From Plesiocystis pacifica SIR-1 (lineage in GTDB: Bacteria > Myxococcota_A > Polyangia > Nannocystales > Nannocystaceae), in assembly GCF_000170895.1 (NCBI RefSeq), contig NZ_ABCS01000016.1, positions 1 through 64,000 of the forward strand: a stretch of 64,000 nt of DNA, given 5' to 3'. This document shows, piece by piece, positions 36,152 through 44,837 of the stretch. The notes beneath the pieces were generated by a model that was not told where the DNA came from, did not search any database, and saw only the letters and a list, made by a program, of their open reading frames with translations. Both the position numbers and the translations under genes were made by a program. Position 1 is the first letter of the stretch; each line of letters starts with the position of its first letter.

Positions 36152-36880
36152 TCAGCCGCGCTGCATCATCTGCCAGTTGTTGTAGGCGAGCATGCCGAAC
36201 ATGATCGCCAAGAAGGTGCTGTTCCAGACCAAAAAGCCGGCCACCGCGAGGATCGCTCCAGTCGCCACGCCCACCTTGCAGGTCATCTGCCAGGCGTCCT
36301 GAGGACGGCGTTCGTCCATCACGGCCTTGGCGATCGCGCCTCCATCCAGCGGTTGGATCGGCGCGAGGTTGAGCAGGCCCCAGAAGATGTTGACGTAGAG
36401 CAGGAAGACGACAAAGAGCTCGAGCCGGCCCCCGCCTGCGGTAAAGGCCTCACCACTCCCGATGGTCAGCGGCAAGCCCGGCAAGGGCACACTGTGTCCC
36501 GTGAGCAAAACCGCGACGAGGATCAGCGCGCCAAGCACGAACCCGGCCCCGGGTCCGGCAAAGGCGATGAGGATCCGAGCCCTGCGACTCATGCGCGTGG
36601 GTGTGTAGATCGCCAGGCCCCCCATGCTGTAGAGGACGATCCGCGGCGGCCACCCGTGGAGCTTGGCCGCGATCGCGTGGCCGAGCTCGTGGACGAGGAT
36701 CGACACGAAGGTCGCCGCTGCCCACAGCGCCATGCCCACGAACACGTGGGTGTTCGAGCCGCGCACCGCGAGGGCGCCGAAGACCATGGCGATCAGCCAA
36801 AACAGCGGGTGGACCCGAACGGGGATCTTGCCCACGCGAAAGTGGACGTCGAAGTCGGACTTGGGCGGTTCGGCGAACAC
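36152..36880 (-). CDS. M50 family site-2-type metalloprotease
   Basis: 242 aa, five or six membrane spans. The zinc motif HELGHAIAA is in the third span region (about 63-71). The second motif is NLAPIQPLDGG (about 170-180), where the Asp is the third metal ligand. The N-terminal block 'VGKIPVRVHPLFWLIAM' is typical of the SpoIVFB/S2P group without PDZ or CBS domains. GTG is chosen because TAAGCT ends six bases upstream. The substrate is unknown; such proteases usually release membrane-held regulators. Confidence 0.88.
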   Translation of the reverse strand: MFAEPPKSDFDVHFRVGKIPVRVHPLFWLIAMVFGALAVRGSNTHVFVGMALWAAATFVSILVHELGHAIAAKLHGWPPRIVLYSMGGLAIYTPTRMSRRARILIAFAGPGAGFVLGALILVAVLLTGHSVPLPGLPLTIGSGEAFTAGGGRLELFVVFLLYVNIFWGLLNLAPIQPLDGGAIAKAVMDERRPQDAWQMTCKVGVATGAILAVAGFLVWNSTFLAIMFGMLAYNNWQMMQRG

Positions 36881-36886
36881 CCGGGG

Positions 36887-36892
36887 AGCTTA
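36887..36892 (-). promoter_or_regulatory. -10 box of the M50 protease gene
   Basis: TAAGCT on the minus strand, six bases before the GTG at 36880, within the 51-bp gap after nth. Confidence 0.45.
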
Positions 36893-36931
36893 GCAGCTCG
36901 ACCCGGGGATCCCACGGCGGGCTCGCGCCGC

Positions 36932-37771
36932 TCAGCTCGCCTTTTTCTTGGCGGCCTTCTTTTTGACCGTCTTCTTCTTGGCGACCTTCTTTTTGGTGGC
37001 CGCTTTCTTCGCGGTCTTCTTCTTGGTCGCCTTCTTCTTGGCCGCCTTCTTCTTGGCGGTCTTCTTCTTGGCCGCCTTCTTCTTGGCCATCCGGGCCGCG
37101 GCCTCGCGCCGGGCCGCGTCGTTGGCCCGGCGCTCCTCGAGCACCCGCTTCTTTGTCGCCGCCCACCCGCAGATCGGACAGTCGGCGAGCTCGTGATAGA
37201 GGGCCGGGCAGTACTCCCGGCCAAAGAAGATGAACTGCAGGTGCACGTCGTTCCACCGGTCCTCGGGGAACAGGCGCTTGAGGTCGGCCTCCGTGCGCTC
37301 GACGGTGGTCCCGTTGGACAGGCCCCAGCGCGCCGCGAGGCGGTGGATGTGCGTGTCCACGGGGAAGGCCGGCACGCCAAAGGCCTGGGCCATGACCACG
37401 CTCGCGGTCTTGTGCCCGACCCCCGGCAGGCGCTCGAGCGCGGCCATGTCCTGGGGCACCTCGCCGTCGTGCTCGTCGACGAGCTGCTGCGCGAGGGCCT
37501 TGACCCGCTTGGCCTTGGTCGGCGCCAGGCCCAGGGTCTTGATGTGGCCGAGGATCTGTTTGACCGGCAGGGCGGCCATGGTCGCGGGGTCGGGGCCGTC
37601 GGCGAACAGCGCCGGGGTCACCTCGTTGACCCGCGCGTCGGTGGTCTGGGCCGAGAGCAGCACCGCCACGAGCAGGGTGAAGGCGTCCCGGTGATCGAGG
37701 GGGATCGGCAGCTCGGGGTAGAGCTCGTCGAGCTGCGCGAGGATCTTTTGGGCCTTGTCGGCGCGGCGCAC
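36932..37771 (-). CDS. nth: endonuclease III with Lys/Ala-rich C-terminal tail
   Basis: 279 aa; the enzyme removes oxidised pyrimidines and cuts abasic sites. The helix-hairpin-helix LPGVGHKTASVV carries the catalytic Lys (about 120), and VDTHIHR the catalytic Asp. The iron-sulfur region reads CPALYHELADCPIC: three cysteines are seen, but no fourth downstream. Related bacterial Nth proteins have the same CPIC ending, so the cluster may be altered or absent. The last 65-70 residues are almost pure AKKK/TKKK repeats, like histone H1 or HU-tail extensions, and probably bind DNA nonspecifically. The gene lies 41 bp after comM on the same strand. Confidence 0.9.
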   Translation of the reverse strand: MRRADKAQKILAQLDELYPELPIPLDHRDAFTLLVAVLLSAQTTDARVNEVTPALFADGPDPATMAALPVKQILGHIKTLGLAPTKAKRVKALAQQLVDEHDGEVPQDMAALERLPGVGHKTASVVMAQAFGVPAFPVDTHIHRLAARWGLSNGTTVERTEADLKRLFPEDRWNDVHLQFIFFGREYCPALYHELADCPICGWAATKKRVLEERRANDAARREAAARMAKKKAAKKKTAKKKAAKKKATKKKTAKKAATKKKVAKKKTVKKKAAKKKAS

Positions 37772-37812
37772 CGAGGGAGCCTACTTGGTCTCGATCGCCG
37801 AACAAAGCCGGC

Positions 37813-39372
37813 TCACAAGCTCTCGGGAAGCTGGCGCAGCCGGGCGGCCACGGCGATCCGGGGCCGGGTGATGGGCGCCCGAGGATCCGCGTCGGGGTCG
37901 AGGTCGGCCAGCGTCCGCGCGACCCGGCGCAGGCGATGCATGGCCCGCATGCTCAGCTGCCGCCGCGTCGCCAGGGCCTCGAGCAGGGCCCGCGCGTCGT
38001 CCTCGAGGGGGCACAGCCGCTCGAGCGCCTCCCCGCTCGCCGGCACGTCGGCGTTGCACACCCAGCCCGTCTCGGCCAGGCGCTCGCGCTGGCGCTCCCG
38101 GGCCGCGACGATCCGCCCGCGCACGACCGCGCTCGGCTCTCCGGGGGCCGCCTGGGCCAGCTCTTCGGGGCTCAGCGGGGTCACCGGCACGACCAGGTCC
38201 ATGCGATCGAGGAAGGGCCCCGAGACCCGACCCTGGTAGCGACGCACGGCGTGGGGGCTGTCCGTGCACGCGCGCTCGGGGTGGCCGAGCCACCCGCACG
38301 GGCACGGGTTCATCGCCGCCATCAGCTGAAAGCGCGCGGGATAGCGGACGGCGTAGCGCGCCCGGACCAGGGTCACGTCGCCGTCTTCGAGGGGCTCGCG
38401 CAGGCCCTCGATGCACGCCCGGGGAAACTCGGGCAGCTCGTCGAGGAAGAGCAGCCCCCGGTGCGCGAGGCTCACCTCCCCCGGCCGGGGTGGGCTGCCC
38501 CCGCCGAGCAGGCCCGCGGTCGAGACGGTGTGGTGCGGCATGCGGATCGGCGGCCGACGCAGCAAGCCCCCGGGCATGCGCCGCCGCGCGACGCCGTGGA
38601 CCTTGGTCACCTCGAGCGCCGACTCCGTGTCGAGGGGCGGCATCAAGCCCGCGACCCGCCGCGCGAGCATGCTCTTGCCGACCCCCGGCGGCCCGTGCAG
38701 CAAGAGGTTGTGCCCGCCCGCGACCATGACCTCGACGGCGCGCCGGGGCAGGGCCAGGCCGCGGATGTCGGCCATGTCCGGCAGGCCCTGCAAAGCCGCC
38801 GAAGTCTCGCCCGCGCCCGCCCCCGAAGCCTCGACGGCCTCCGGCGCGGGCCCGAGCGCCCCCTCACCGCGCAGGTGGGCGATGAGTTCGGGCAGCGAGC
38901 GCACCGGAGCGACGTCGAGCCCGGGGATCAGCGCGGCCTCCCTCGCGTTGTCCGCCGCGATGAAGACGCGCTCGAAGCCCGAGCGCCGCGCCGTGTCGGC
39001 GACGACCAGGGCCCCCGCCGCCGCCCGCAGCACGCCGTCGAGGGCGAGCTCCCCCCACAGCAAGCTGCCCGCCAGCGCCTCCGCCGGGATCACGCCGTGG
39101 CTAGCCAGCAACGCACAGGCGATGGCCAGGTCGAGCCCCGGGCTGTCCTTGCGCTCCTCGGCCGGCGCGAGGTTGACGATCTGCTTGCGCGGCGGGATCG
39201 CGTGGCCGCAGTGGCTCAGGGCGCTGCGGACACGTTCGCGCGCCTCGTGCAGCGCACCGCTGACCTGCCCGACCAGGGTCAGGCAGGGCAAGCCGAGGCC
39301 GACGTCGGCCTCGATGGTGATCACGTAGCCCTCGACGCCGAGGATGCCTGCGGAATAGGTGCGGCTGAGCAT
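37813..39372 (-). CDS. comM: YifB/ComM family Mg-chelatase-like AAA+ ATPase
   Basis: 519 aa. N-terminal Lon-like domain (GLPCLTLVGQVSGALHEARE, 'NLAPAEERKDSPGLDLAIAC'). The AAA+ core has Walker A GPPGVGKS (about 230), Walker B GLLFLDELPEF, and the zinc-like NPCPCGW motif. The C-terminal domain has RQLSMRAMHRLRRVARTLADL. ComM homologues form helicase rings that extend branch migration of transformed DNA, though most hosts keep the gene without being known to transform. It precedes nth. Confidence 0.92.
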   Translation of the reverse strand: MLSRTYSAGILGVEGYVITIEADVGLGLPCLTLVGQVSGALHEARERVRSALSHCGHAIPPRKQIVNLAPAEERKDSPGLDLAIACALLASHGVIPAEALAGSLLWGELALDGVLRAAAGALVVADTARRSGFERVFIAADNAREAALIPGLDVAPVRSLPELIAHLRGEGALGPAPEAVEASGAGAGETSAALQGLPDMADIRGLALPRRAVEVMVAGGHNLLLHGPPGVGKSMLARRVAGLMPPLDTESALEVTKVHGVARRRMPGGLLRRPPIRMPHHTVSTAGLLGGGSPPRPGEVSLAHRGLLFLDELPEFPRACIEGLREPLEDGDVTLVRARYAVRYPARFQLMAAMNPCPCGWLGHPERACTDSPHAVRRYQGRVSGPFLDRMDLVVPVTPLSPEELAQAAPGEPSAVVRGRIVAARERQRERLAETGWVCNADVPASGEALERLCPLEDDARALLEALATRRQLSMRAMHRLRRVARTLADLDPDADPRAPITRPRIAVAARLRQLPESL

Positions 39373-39599
39373 GGGCGACGCAGGGATTGCGAGCGCCGTG
39401 CCTGGGGCCAGTCGCGTGATTTCAGATAGTTGCGAGGGACGCCAAGGTCGCCGCGTCCAGCTGGCCGGCCACCCGTCCCAAAACCGGGCCAGGTGACGAG
39501 CACCAATCGCCCGAGCGCAATTGAACTATGACGATTTAAATGACCAGATTGCCCCTCTGTGGCGCCGCGCCTCACGTCGCATTTGGTGGTCTACGGGGC

Positions 39600-39605
39600 T
39601 ACTCT
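39600..39605 (+). promoter_or_regulatory. -10 box of the hybrid histidine kinase gene
   Basis: TACTCT ends five bases before the ATG at 39611 (11 before a second ATG at 39617). The preceding 230 bp, divergent from comM, are AT-richer around 39520-39545 and hold nothing else recognisable. Confidence 0.4.
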
Positions 39606-39610
39606 GAACG

Positions 39611-41347
39611 ATGGGGATGGATGGTGTGGAGCACAGCGCGGAGGCGGTGATCGCCAAGACCGAGGCGCAGGTCATCCGCGCCTTGCGTCCCGTCCTGCTC
39701 ACCCTCGCCGTCCCCGGCACGGTCGCCTTCGCGGCGCTCGAGTTCTTCCGCGGCTCGGGCTCCCCGTGGCTGCCGCTCATGGTCGCCGCGGCGATCGTGA
39801 TGGCCCTCGCGATCCGCGGGCAGGGCAAGGCCCACGCGACCACGGCCGTGAGCGTCGGCCTGGTCAGCTACGCCCTCGGGGCCTACCTCCACTTCGGCCC
39901 CCTGCTCGGCGTCGGCCTGCTGTTCGCCGGCGCGGCCTTGCTGGTCAGCTTTCTCCACGGCAAGCGCGGCGCCCTCGCGAGCCTGACCGCGCTCAGCGGC
40001 GTGGTCCTGGCCTCGGCGATCGGCAGCCAGCTCGAGCTGTTCAGCATCCGCAACGCGCCGACCGGGCCCGAGGACTGGATCCGCCTCAACCTCACCACCT
40101 TCGGCGTGCTGACCTCGATCGTGTTCGTCAACTCGCGCCTGCAGCAGTTCATGCGCCAGGCCGTGATCGCCGAGTTCAAAGCCGAGGACGAGCGCGACCA
40201 GGCCCGGCGCGAGCGCGAGCGGGCCCTCGAGGCCGCCCGCGCAGCGCAGCAGCTCGAGGCCGTGGGCCGGGTCGCCAGCGGGGTCGCCCACGACTTCAAC
40301 AACTCCCTGCTCGTCCTCCAGGGCACCATCGAGATGCTCGAGGAGCCCATGCCCGCGGACGAGCGCGGCCAGCTCGTGTCCGAGGGCGTCGCCGCGATCT
40401 CGGCCGCCGCCGCGACCACCCGCCAGCTCCTCGGCTTCGTGCGTCGGGAGCGGGCCGAGCTCAGCGCGTGCAGCCCCGGCCCGGTGATCGAGCGCTTCGT
40501 GCGGACCATGGCCCGGGTCCTGCCCGAGTCCGTCAGCCTCGCCGCCGCCGTCCAGCCCTGCCCGGACCTGCCGATCCCCGCCTCGACCCTCGACCAGATC
40601 ATCCTCAACCTCGTGCTCAACGCCCGCGACGCCATCGACGGCCAGGGCACGATCCTCGTCGGCTGCGCGCGGGCGGCCAACGGCGACGGCCAGCTCATCG
40701 TCCGCGACACCGGCGAGGGCATGGACCCCGCCGTCGCCGAGCGCGTGTTCGAGCCCTTCTTCTCGACCAAGGGCGAGGGCGGCACGGGCCTGGGCCTGGC
40801 CACCATCCACGAGCTCGTCCGCCAGTCCGGCGGGCAGATCCACCTGGACACCGCGCCCGGCGAGGGCTCGACCTTCACCTTCGCCTGGCCCGAGATCGTC
40901 AAGATCATCGAAGCCGAGGGCAGCGCGCGGCTTCGCTCGACCCTGCGCCTCGACCTGAACGTCCTGCTCGTCGAGGACCAGCCCGAGGTCGCCCGCGTCA
41001 TGCAGCGCAGCCTCCACGCCGCCGGGTGCACCACGAGCCTCGCCACCAGCGTCGGCCAAGCGCGCGCCCTGCTCGACTCGCACCTGGCCGATCACCCGAC
41101 CGCTCGCTTCGATCTCCTGTGCACGGACGGTCTGCTCCCCGATGGCACCGCCGCCGATGTGCTCCGCGCTTACCGCCAGCGCATCCCCGAGGGCGCCGCG
41201 CTGGTGTTCACCGGCTACGCCGACCAGCCCGAGCTCCGCGACCTCGTCCGCCGCGAGGGCCTCCCCCTGCTGCACAAGCCCTTCTCTCCCCAGGAGCTCC
41301 TCGCCCACGTCCACGCGGCCTCCCAGGACGAGGCCAAGGCCAGCTAG
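39611..41347 (+). CDS. membrane-bound hybrid sensor histidine kinase
   Basis: 578 aa. About six spans occupy residues 25-175 (for example [47 protein letters not shown]). A coiled-coil linker ([19 protein letters not shown]) leads to the phosphoacceptor helix [13 protein letters not shown], His about 227. The ATPase domain has [10 protein letters not shown], '[10 protein letters not shown]', [10 protein letters not shown] and [14 protein letters not shown]-terminal receiver domain (LLVEDQPEV, phosphoacceptor Asp in [11 protein letters not shown], Lys in [10 protein letters not shown]) makes it a hybrid kinase. No cognate regulator is adjacent. The kinase core resembles that of the orphan kinase at 6835. 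Confidence 0.92.
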   Translation: MGMDGVEHSAEAVIAKTEAQVIRALRPVLLTLAVPGTVAFAALEFFRGSGSPWLPLMVAAAIVMALAIRGQGKAHATTAVSVGLVSYALGAYLHFGPLLGVGLLFAGAALLVSFLHGKRGALASLTALSGVVLASAIGSQLELFSIRNAPTGPEDWIRLNLTTFGVLTSIVFVNSRLQQFMRQAVIAEFKAEDERDQARRERERALEAARAAQQLEAVGRVASGVAHDFNNSLLVLQGTIEMLEEPMPADERGQLVSEGVAAISAAAATTRQLLGFVRRERAELSACSPGPVIERFVRTMARVLPESVSLAAAVQPCPDLPIPASTLDQIILNLVLNARDAIDGQGTILVGCARAANGDGQLIVRDTGEGMDPAVAERVFEPFFSTKGEGGTGLGLATIHELVRQSGGQIHLDTAPGEGSTFTFAWPEIVKIIEAEGSARLRSTLRLDLNVLLVEDQPEVARVMQRSLHAAGCTTSLATSVGQARALLDSHLADHPTARFDLLCTDGLLPDGTAADVLRAYRQRIPEGAALVFTGYADQPELRDLVRREGLPLLHKPFSPQELLAHVHAASQDEAKAS

Positions 41348-41418
41348 ACGCCAGCCAGACGCGCCGGGCCAACATGCGCAAGCTCTCATGCGCGTTGACC
41401 GGAAAGGCCCGCGACCCT

Positions 41419-41447
41419 TTGGCAGGGACGACGACAGTTGCTATGTT
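41419..41447 (+). promoter_or_regulatory. sigma-70 type promoter of the tRNA-Ser gene
   Basis: TTGGCA (41419-41424), a 17-base spacer and TATGTT (41442-41447), 13 bases before the tRNA. This is the clearest two-box promoter in the window. Confidence 0.65.
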
Positions 41448-41460
41448 CCGCGCCCACCTC

Positions 41461-41545
41461 GGGGAGGTGTCCGAGTGGTTGAAGGTGCCAGACTCGAAAT
41501 CTGGTGTGGCGAAAGTCACCGAGGGTTCGAATCCCTCCCTCTCCG
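41461..41545 (+). tRNA. tRNA-Ser (anticodon CGA)
   Basis: An 85-nt class II tRNA. The acceptor pairs GGGGAGG with CCTCTCC. The anticodon stem CCAGA/TCTGG encloses CT-CGA-AA. A long variable arm (TGTGGCGAAAGTCACC) and a T arm with GGGTTCGAATCCC are present. CCA is not encoded. It reads UCG codons. Confidence 0.95.
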
Positions 41546-41629
41546 CTACCTGAAAACAAGAAACCCGACGAACGTCGCCTGAGAAGCGGCGTTCAGCTCG
41601 GACCGCGGCACCCCAAGTGCCAGGTCTCT

Positions 41630-41714
41630 GGAGAGGTGTCCGAGTGGTCGAAGGTGCATGACTGGAATTCATGTGTGGGGCAACCCACCGCGGGTTCGAA
41701 TCCCGCCCTCTCCG
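41630..41714 (+). tRNA. tRNA-Ser (anticodon GGA)
   Basis: 85 nt. Acceptor GGAGAGG/CCTCTCC; anticodon stem CATGA/TCATG with loop CTGGAAT, anticodon GGA; variable arm TGTGGGGCAACCCACC; T arm GCGGG-TTCGAAT-CCCGC. CCA is not encoded. It reads UCC/UCU codons. Its first 30 bases are nearly the same as those of tRNA-Ser(CGA), 84 bp upstream. Confidence 0.95.
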
Positions 41715-41739
41715 CCGGTTCCATACGGAACTGTTCATG

Positions 41740-41817
41740 CCCCGGGTGACGCTTCTCCCCCCAACTCCGCCAGGGCCTGACGGCAGCAACGGTAACGGGG
41801 AGGGCGGGTACCCGGGG
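41740..41817 (+). ncRNA. ffs: signal recognition particle RNA (4.5S type)
   Basis: A 78-nt hairpin. The basal stem pairs CCCCGGGT with ACCCGGGG, then CGC with GCG and CTCCCC with GGGGAG. The apical part has the SRP domain IV signature: CAGG opposite AGCA as the internal loop, closed by GCC-TGAC-GGC. The tetraloop is thus UGAC rather than GGAA. It binds the M domain of Ffh. TTCTTT follows the stem as a weak terminator. tRNA-Ser genes next to ffs are a common bacterial arrangement. Confidence 0.9.
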
Positions 41818-41824
41818 TTCTTTA

Positions 41825-42012
41825 ATGCCCCCGCAGGGGGATCGGACCGGGGGCGCTCTCTGTCATGCCCCCGCAGTCTCCTCGGACCGGGGGCGCTTCG
41901 TCGCTGTCCGCTCCTCCGCTTTGGGTTGTCCGCAATGGGGTTCGTGCCTTCTAGGGGGCATGTGGTCACCCCCCTTCGGGGGGTGTTGGTTTGGCGGGGG
42001 TGAGGGGGCGTT
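41825..42012 (+). repeat. 3'-UTR repeat element, copy D, with duplicated first module
   Basis: Starts seven bases after the SRP RNA. The first hairpin module occurs twice with a 40-bp period (41825-41864 and 41865-41904). The conserved core with GTCGCTGTCCGCTCCTCCGC then follows, and a distal hairpin ACCCCCCttcGGGGGGT. Its tail is GTTGGTTTGGCGGGGGTGAG, the second subtype, shared with copy F rather than the GTGGATTC end of copies A, B, C and E. Confidence 0.88.
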
Positions 42013-42388
42013 GTCTGGCGTTGTCTGGCGTTCTTTGACGGGGATGAGGAAGCGAGGAAGCGTTCGTTGGCGGGCTCGCCAACCACTGCCAGTTGGAGGT
42101 CCGCCAAAACAATCCTGCTCTCCAACTCGGGCAGCATGCAGCGGTGGTCGGACAACCCCGCCGCATGCAACAGCGCCCGAACGGCCCGGAGAACTTCGCC
42201 ACTAGTACAGCACGGGTTCAACCAACCAGGCGTTCCCTTGCGAACCCAAAGTAGGCCACTCGGAGGAAGGACGTCGTCAAACAGTCCGCGCGCCCCCGTC
42301 GGTCTGAGCTTCGACGAGCAACAGACACGAGACGTCGCCCCTTCGAGCAAAACCACCGAGATCTTCGCCAACGAAGCGGGCACAAAAA
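42013..42388. other. non-coding spacer downstream of SRP RNA
   Basis: No credible gene. Short duplications such as TTGTCTGGCG twice (about 42011-42030) and GAAGCGAGGAAGCG follow copy D. Open frames here have no domain-like sequence. The region ends at the inverted repeat 42389-42525. Confidence 0.5.
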
Positions 42389-42525
42389 GGGCGGGAGGGT
42401 CGGATTTCCCGGCGTTGGGAGCCGATCCAACGACCCTCGAAGCCCAACCCCACACCAAAGACATCCCCCGAGATCGCAACACCCCTCTCCCACAGGCGAC
42501 AGCGGGAAATCCGACCCTCCCGCCC
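42389..42525. repeat. 23-bp perfect inverted repeat with 91-nt interior
   Basis: The left arm 42389-42411 (GGGCGGGAGGGTCGGATTTC then CCG) is the exact reverse complement of the right arm 42503-42525. The arms are unbroken and pairing stops sharply at both sides. The interior is C-rich and has no open frame of note. No transposase or target duplication is visible. Confidence 0.85.
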
Positions 42526-42590
42526 CGTGCCCGACCCCATCGAAGCCCAGCTCCCCGCCAACCCAACCTCAGCCCCCTCGAGCGGCCGGC

Positions 42591-44414
42591 TCAACCAGCC
42601 TCGTCGATCACCAGCACCTGCCGAGCGCTGACGTTCGTCCGCACGCTGACCTCCCCCGTCGTCGGCCACACGACCCGCACTTCGGTCACGGGCGCCTCGC
42701 TCGGCCCCAATCCAAAGTGCACGCGGTTCTCCCCCTGGCCGAGGAAGTGGGTGTCGACGCCCATGACGCGGACCTGGGTCGCAGCGTCCACGTCGCGGAT
42801 GAGCTCGACCCGGGCCCCGACGCCGGCGAGGTTGCCGGAGCTCGGATCGCCGCGCAGCTCGACGTCGAGCCAGGCGTTCTCCTGGCCGAGCTCGTTGCGC
42901 CACAAGCGAGCGCCGGATTTGTTGTCGACGACGAGCAGGTCCAGGTCGCCGTCGCGGTCGTAGTCAAAGGTGAGCAGGCCTCGGCCCTGGCCGGGGTCGT
43001 CGAGCCCGGAGGCGTCGGCGACATGGCTAAAGGCGGTCTCGCCGATGAACTCGGAGCCGTTTTGCCACAGGCGCATCGGGTGGTTGAGGAAGGCGCCCCC
43101 CGGCGGGCCGTGGGGGACGTGGAAGCCGTTGACCTCGACGAGGTCCAGGTCGCCGTCGTTGTCGGGATCCCAGGCGGCCGTGCCCCAGCCCCAGCCGCCC
43201 ACGTGCACGTCGAGGTCGCGGCTGGTCTCTTCGAAGCAGCGCGGGCCGAAGGAGCGGTAGAGGCGGTTGCCTCCGTTGCCGCACACCGAGTTGCCGCAGT
43301 CGGTGTCCTCGTCGTCGGGGGAGAAGATGGCGCTGACGTACCAGTCGAGGTGACCGTCGCCGTCGAGGTCGCCGAAGGCGCTGCCCATGCCGTTGCGCTC
43401 GATGCCGACCTTGGCGGTCGGGGTGCCGTCGATGAAGCTGCCGTCGCCGGCGTTCCACAGCAGCTTGCTGGTGCCGTTGTCGGCGACGACGGCCAGGTCC
43501 AGCCAGCCGTCCTCGTCGAGGTCGACGAAGGCGGGGGCGAACACGTAGGTGCCGGCGGGGTTGATGGCGAGGGTGGAGGCCTGGGCGTCGAGGGTCTGGT
43601 CTTCGAACACGCCCGGGGCCGCGGCGCCGCGGTTGCGGAGCAGGCGGGCGTGGCTGGTCTCGGGCAGGACGGAAGGACCCGGGCGCCACTCGCTGGTGTA
43701 GAGGTCGAGCCAGCCGTCGCGGTCGTAATCGCCGACGGCGACGGAGAAGCCCCAGTGCGGGAGGCCGTCGTCGAGGGCGAGGCCGCGCTCGCTGCCCTCT
43801 TCGACGAAGGCGAGGGCGCCGTCTTCGATGAGCGTGTTGCGGTAAAAGCGGTAGCGCTCGGGGTCGCCGAAGGTGGTGACGTAGAGGTCGAGGTCGCCGT
43901 CGGCGTCGACGTCGACCCACGCGGCCCCGTTGCCGTCGAACACGGCGTCGAGGCCCAGCGCGTCGCCGAGCTCGGTGAAGCTGCCGTCGCCCTGGTTGAG
44001 CCACAGCTGATCGCGCGCGCCGAGGCGGGTCAGGTAGAGGTCGGGCCAGCCGTCGAGGTCGGCGTCGCCCGCCGCCGCGCCGCCGCCTTGGAGGATCATC
44101 TTGCACGGCGCCTCGACGACCCCGGTGCCGTTGGGGTCGCAGCCGTCGGGCCACGTGCCCTCGTAGTAGTCGACGCCGACCAGGCCCGCCTCGACGCTCA
44201 CGTCGACGAAGCTCAGGGGCATGGTCGGGCCCATGCCGAGGGCGCTGGGGGGCTCGGGCCAGGGCTCGCAGCCCGGGACGCCGGTGTCCGTGCCCGCCTC
44301 GACGCCGGTCGGGTCGGTGCTGCTCCCGGCCTCGTCGTCCAGGCCGAGGCTCGGGCCCCGGCACGCGACGAGCAACGCGGCGACGCCGAAAACAGACCAA
44401 CGGGCGCGGAGCAC
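42591..44414 (-). CDS. FG-GAP repeat and ASPIC/UnbV domain lipoprotein
   Basis: 607 aa from GTG 44414. Lipobox LLVAC (about 18), then an acidic Gly/Thr linker. At least eight FG-GAP/VCBS-like repeats carry calcium motifs of the form D-x-D-x-D-G: DADLDGWPDLY, DVDADGDLDLY, DYDRDGWLDLY, DLDEDGWLDL, DLDGDGHLDWY, DPDNDGDLDL, DYDRDGDLDLL. The C-terminal ASPIC/UnbV domain has GVGARVELI, HFGLG and a closing WPTTGEVS. Probably a surface beta-propeller for adhesion or substrate binding. TAGACT ends seven bases before the start. Confidence 0.9.
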   Translation of the reverse strand: MLRARWSVFGVAALLVACRGPSLGLDDEAGSSTDPTGVEAGTDTGVPGCEPWPEPPSALGMGPTMPLSFVDVSVEAGLVGVDYYEGTWPDGCDPNGTGVVEAPCKMILQGGGAAAGDADLDGWPDLYLTRLGARDQLWLNQGDGSFTELGDALGLDAVFDGNGAAWVDVDADGDLDLYVTTFGDPERYRFYRNTLIEDGALAFVEEGSERGLALDDGLPHWGFSVAVGDYDRDGWLDLYTSEWRPGPSVLPETSHARLLRNRGAAAPGVFEDQTLDAQASTLAINPAGTYVFAPAFVDLDEDGWLDLAVVADNGTSKLLWNAGDGSFIDGTPTAKVGIERNGMGSAFGDLDGDGHLDWYVSAIFSPDDEDTDCGNSVCGNGGNRLYRSFGPRCFEETSRDLDVHVGGWGWGTAAWDPDNDGDLDLVEVNGFHVPHGPPGGAFLNHPMRLWQNGSEFIGETAFSHVADASGLDDPGQGRGLLTFDYDRDGDLDLLVVDNKSGARLWRNELGQENAWLDVELRGDPSSGNLAGVGARVELIRDVDAATQVRVMGVDTHFLGQGENRVHFGLGPSEAPVTEVRVVWPTTGEVSVRTNVSARQVLVIDEAG

Positions 44415-44421
44415 TGGTCTC

Positions 44422-44427
44422 AGTCTA
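44422..44427 (-). promoter_or_regulatory. -10 box of the FG-GAP lipoprotein gene
   Basis: TAGACT on the minus strand, seven bases before GTG 44414, within the 15-bp gap after the thioredoxin-like gene. An internal promoter in a co-directional pair. Confidence 0.4.
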
Positions 44428-44429
44428 AC

Positions 44430-44792
44430 TCAGGGTTCGGGCTCGGCAGGTCGCGCGAGGGCCTCGAGCAAAGCGGCTTCGAGGGCCGCCGGCGTCGCGC
44501 GGGCCTGGATCTTGGCGTGGTACTCGCCCCCGCGCCACGCGATCAGCCCGGGCAGGTGGAAGATCTCGAATTCCTCGACGAGCTCCGGGCTGTCCTCGAC
44601 GTCGGCCTCGAACACGCGCAGGGCCCCGTGCGCGCCGAGGCTCGCCGGGAGCTGGACCAGGGCCTGCTTCATCGCGCGACAGGCCCCGCAGCTGCGCCGG
44701 GTGAGCAGCAGCAGGGCCACGGGGGCGGCCTCGAGGGCGCCGTAGAAGGCGGCCGGATCGACGGGGTCCGCGGGCTCGATGGCGAGGGCCAT
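44430..44792 (-). CDS. thioredoxin-like protein
   Basis: 120 aa, full thioredoxin length. The active site is RRSCGACRAMKQ, with a CGAC motif in place of CGPC. The cis-Pro is in FHLPGLIAWRGGEY (about 80). There is no signal peptide, so it is cytoplasmic. The changed CxxC dipeptide probably shifts the redox potential; its role is unassigned. CATACT ends six bases before the ATG. Divergent from the hydrolase at 44838. Confidence 0.85.
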   Translation of the reverse strand: MALAIEPADPVDPAAFYGALEAAPVALLLLTRRSCGACRAMKQALVQLPASLGAHGALRVFEADVEDSPELVEEFEIFHLPGLIAWRGGEYHAKIQARATPAALEAALLEALARPAEPEP

Positions 44793-44798
44793 GGCGAC

Positions 44799-44804
44799 AG
44801 TATG
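44799..44804 (-). promoter_or_regulatory. -10 box of the thioredoxin-like gene
   Basis: CATACT on the minus strand, six bases before the ATG at 44792. Confidence 0.4.
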
Positions 44805-44825
44805 GGCGAGACGGCGCGGCTGGGG

Positions 44826-44831
44826 TAAAGC
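44826..44831 (+). promoter_or_regulatory. -10 box of the 44838 hydrolase gene
   Basis: TAAAGC ends six bases before the GTG at 44838. The 45-bp divergent spacer leaves no room for a leader of any length. Confidence 0.4.
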
Positions 44832-44837
44832 CTTGGC

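Noticed and set aside
41208..42566. Minus-strand open frame across the tRNA/SRP region
   Set aside because: It reads through two tRNAs, the SRP RNA and the repeat; no protein-like features.
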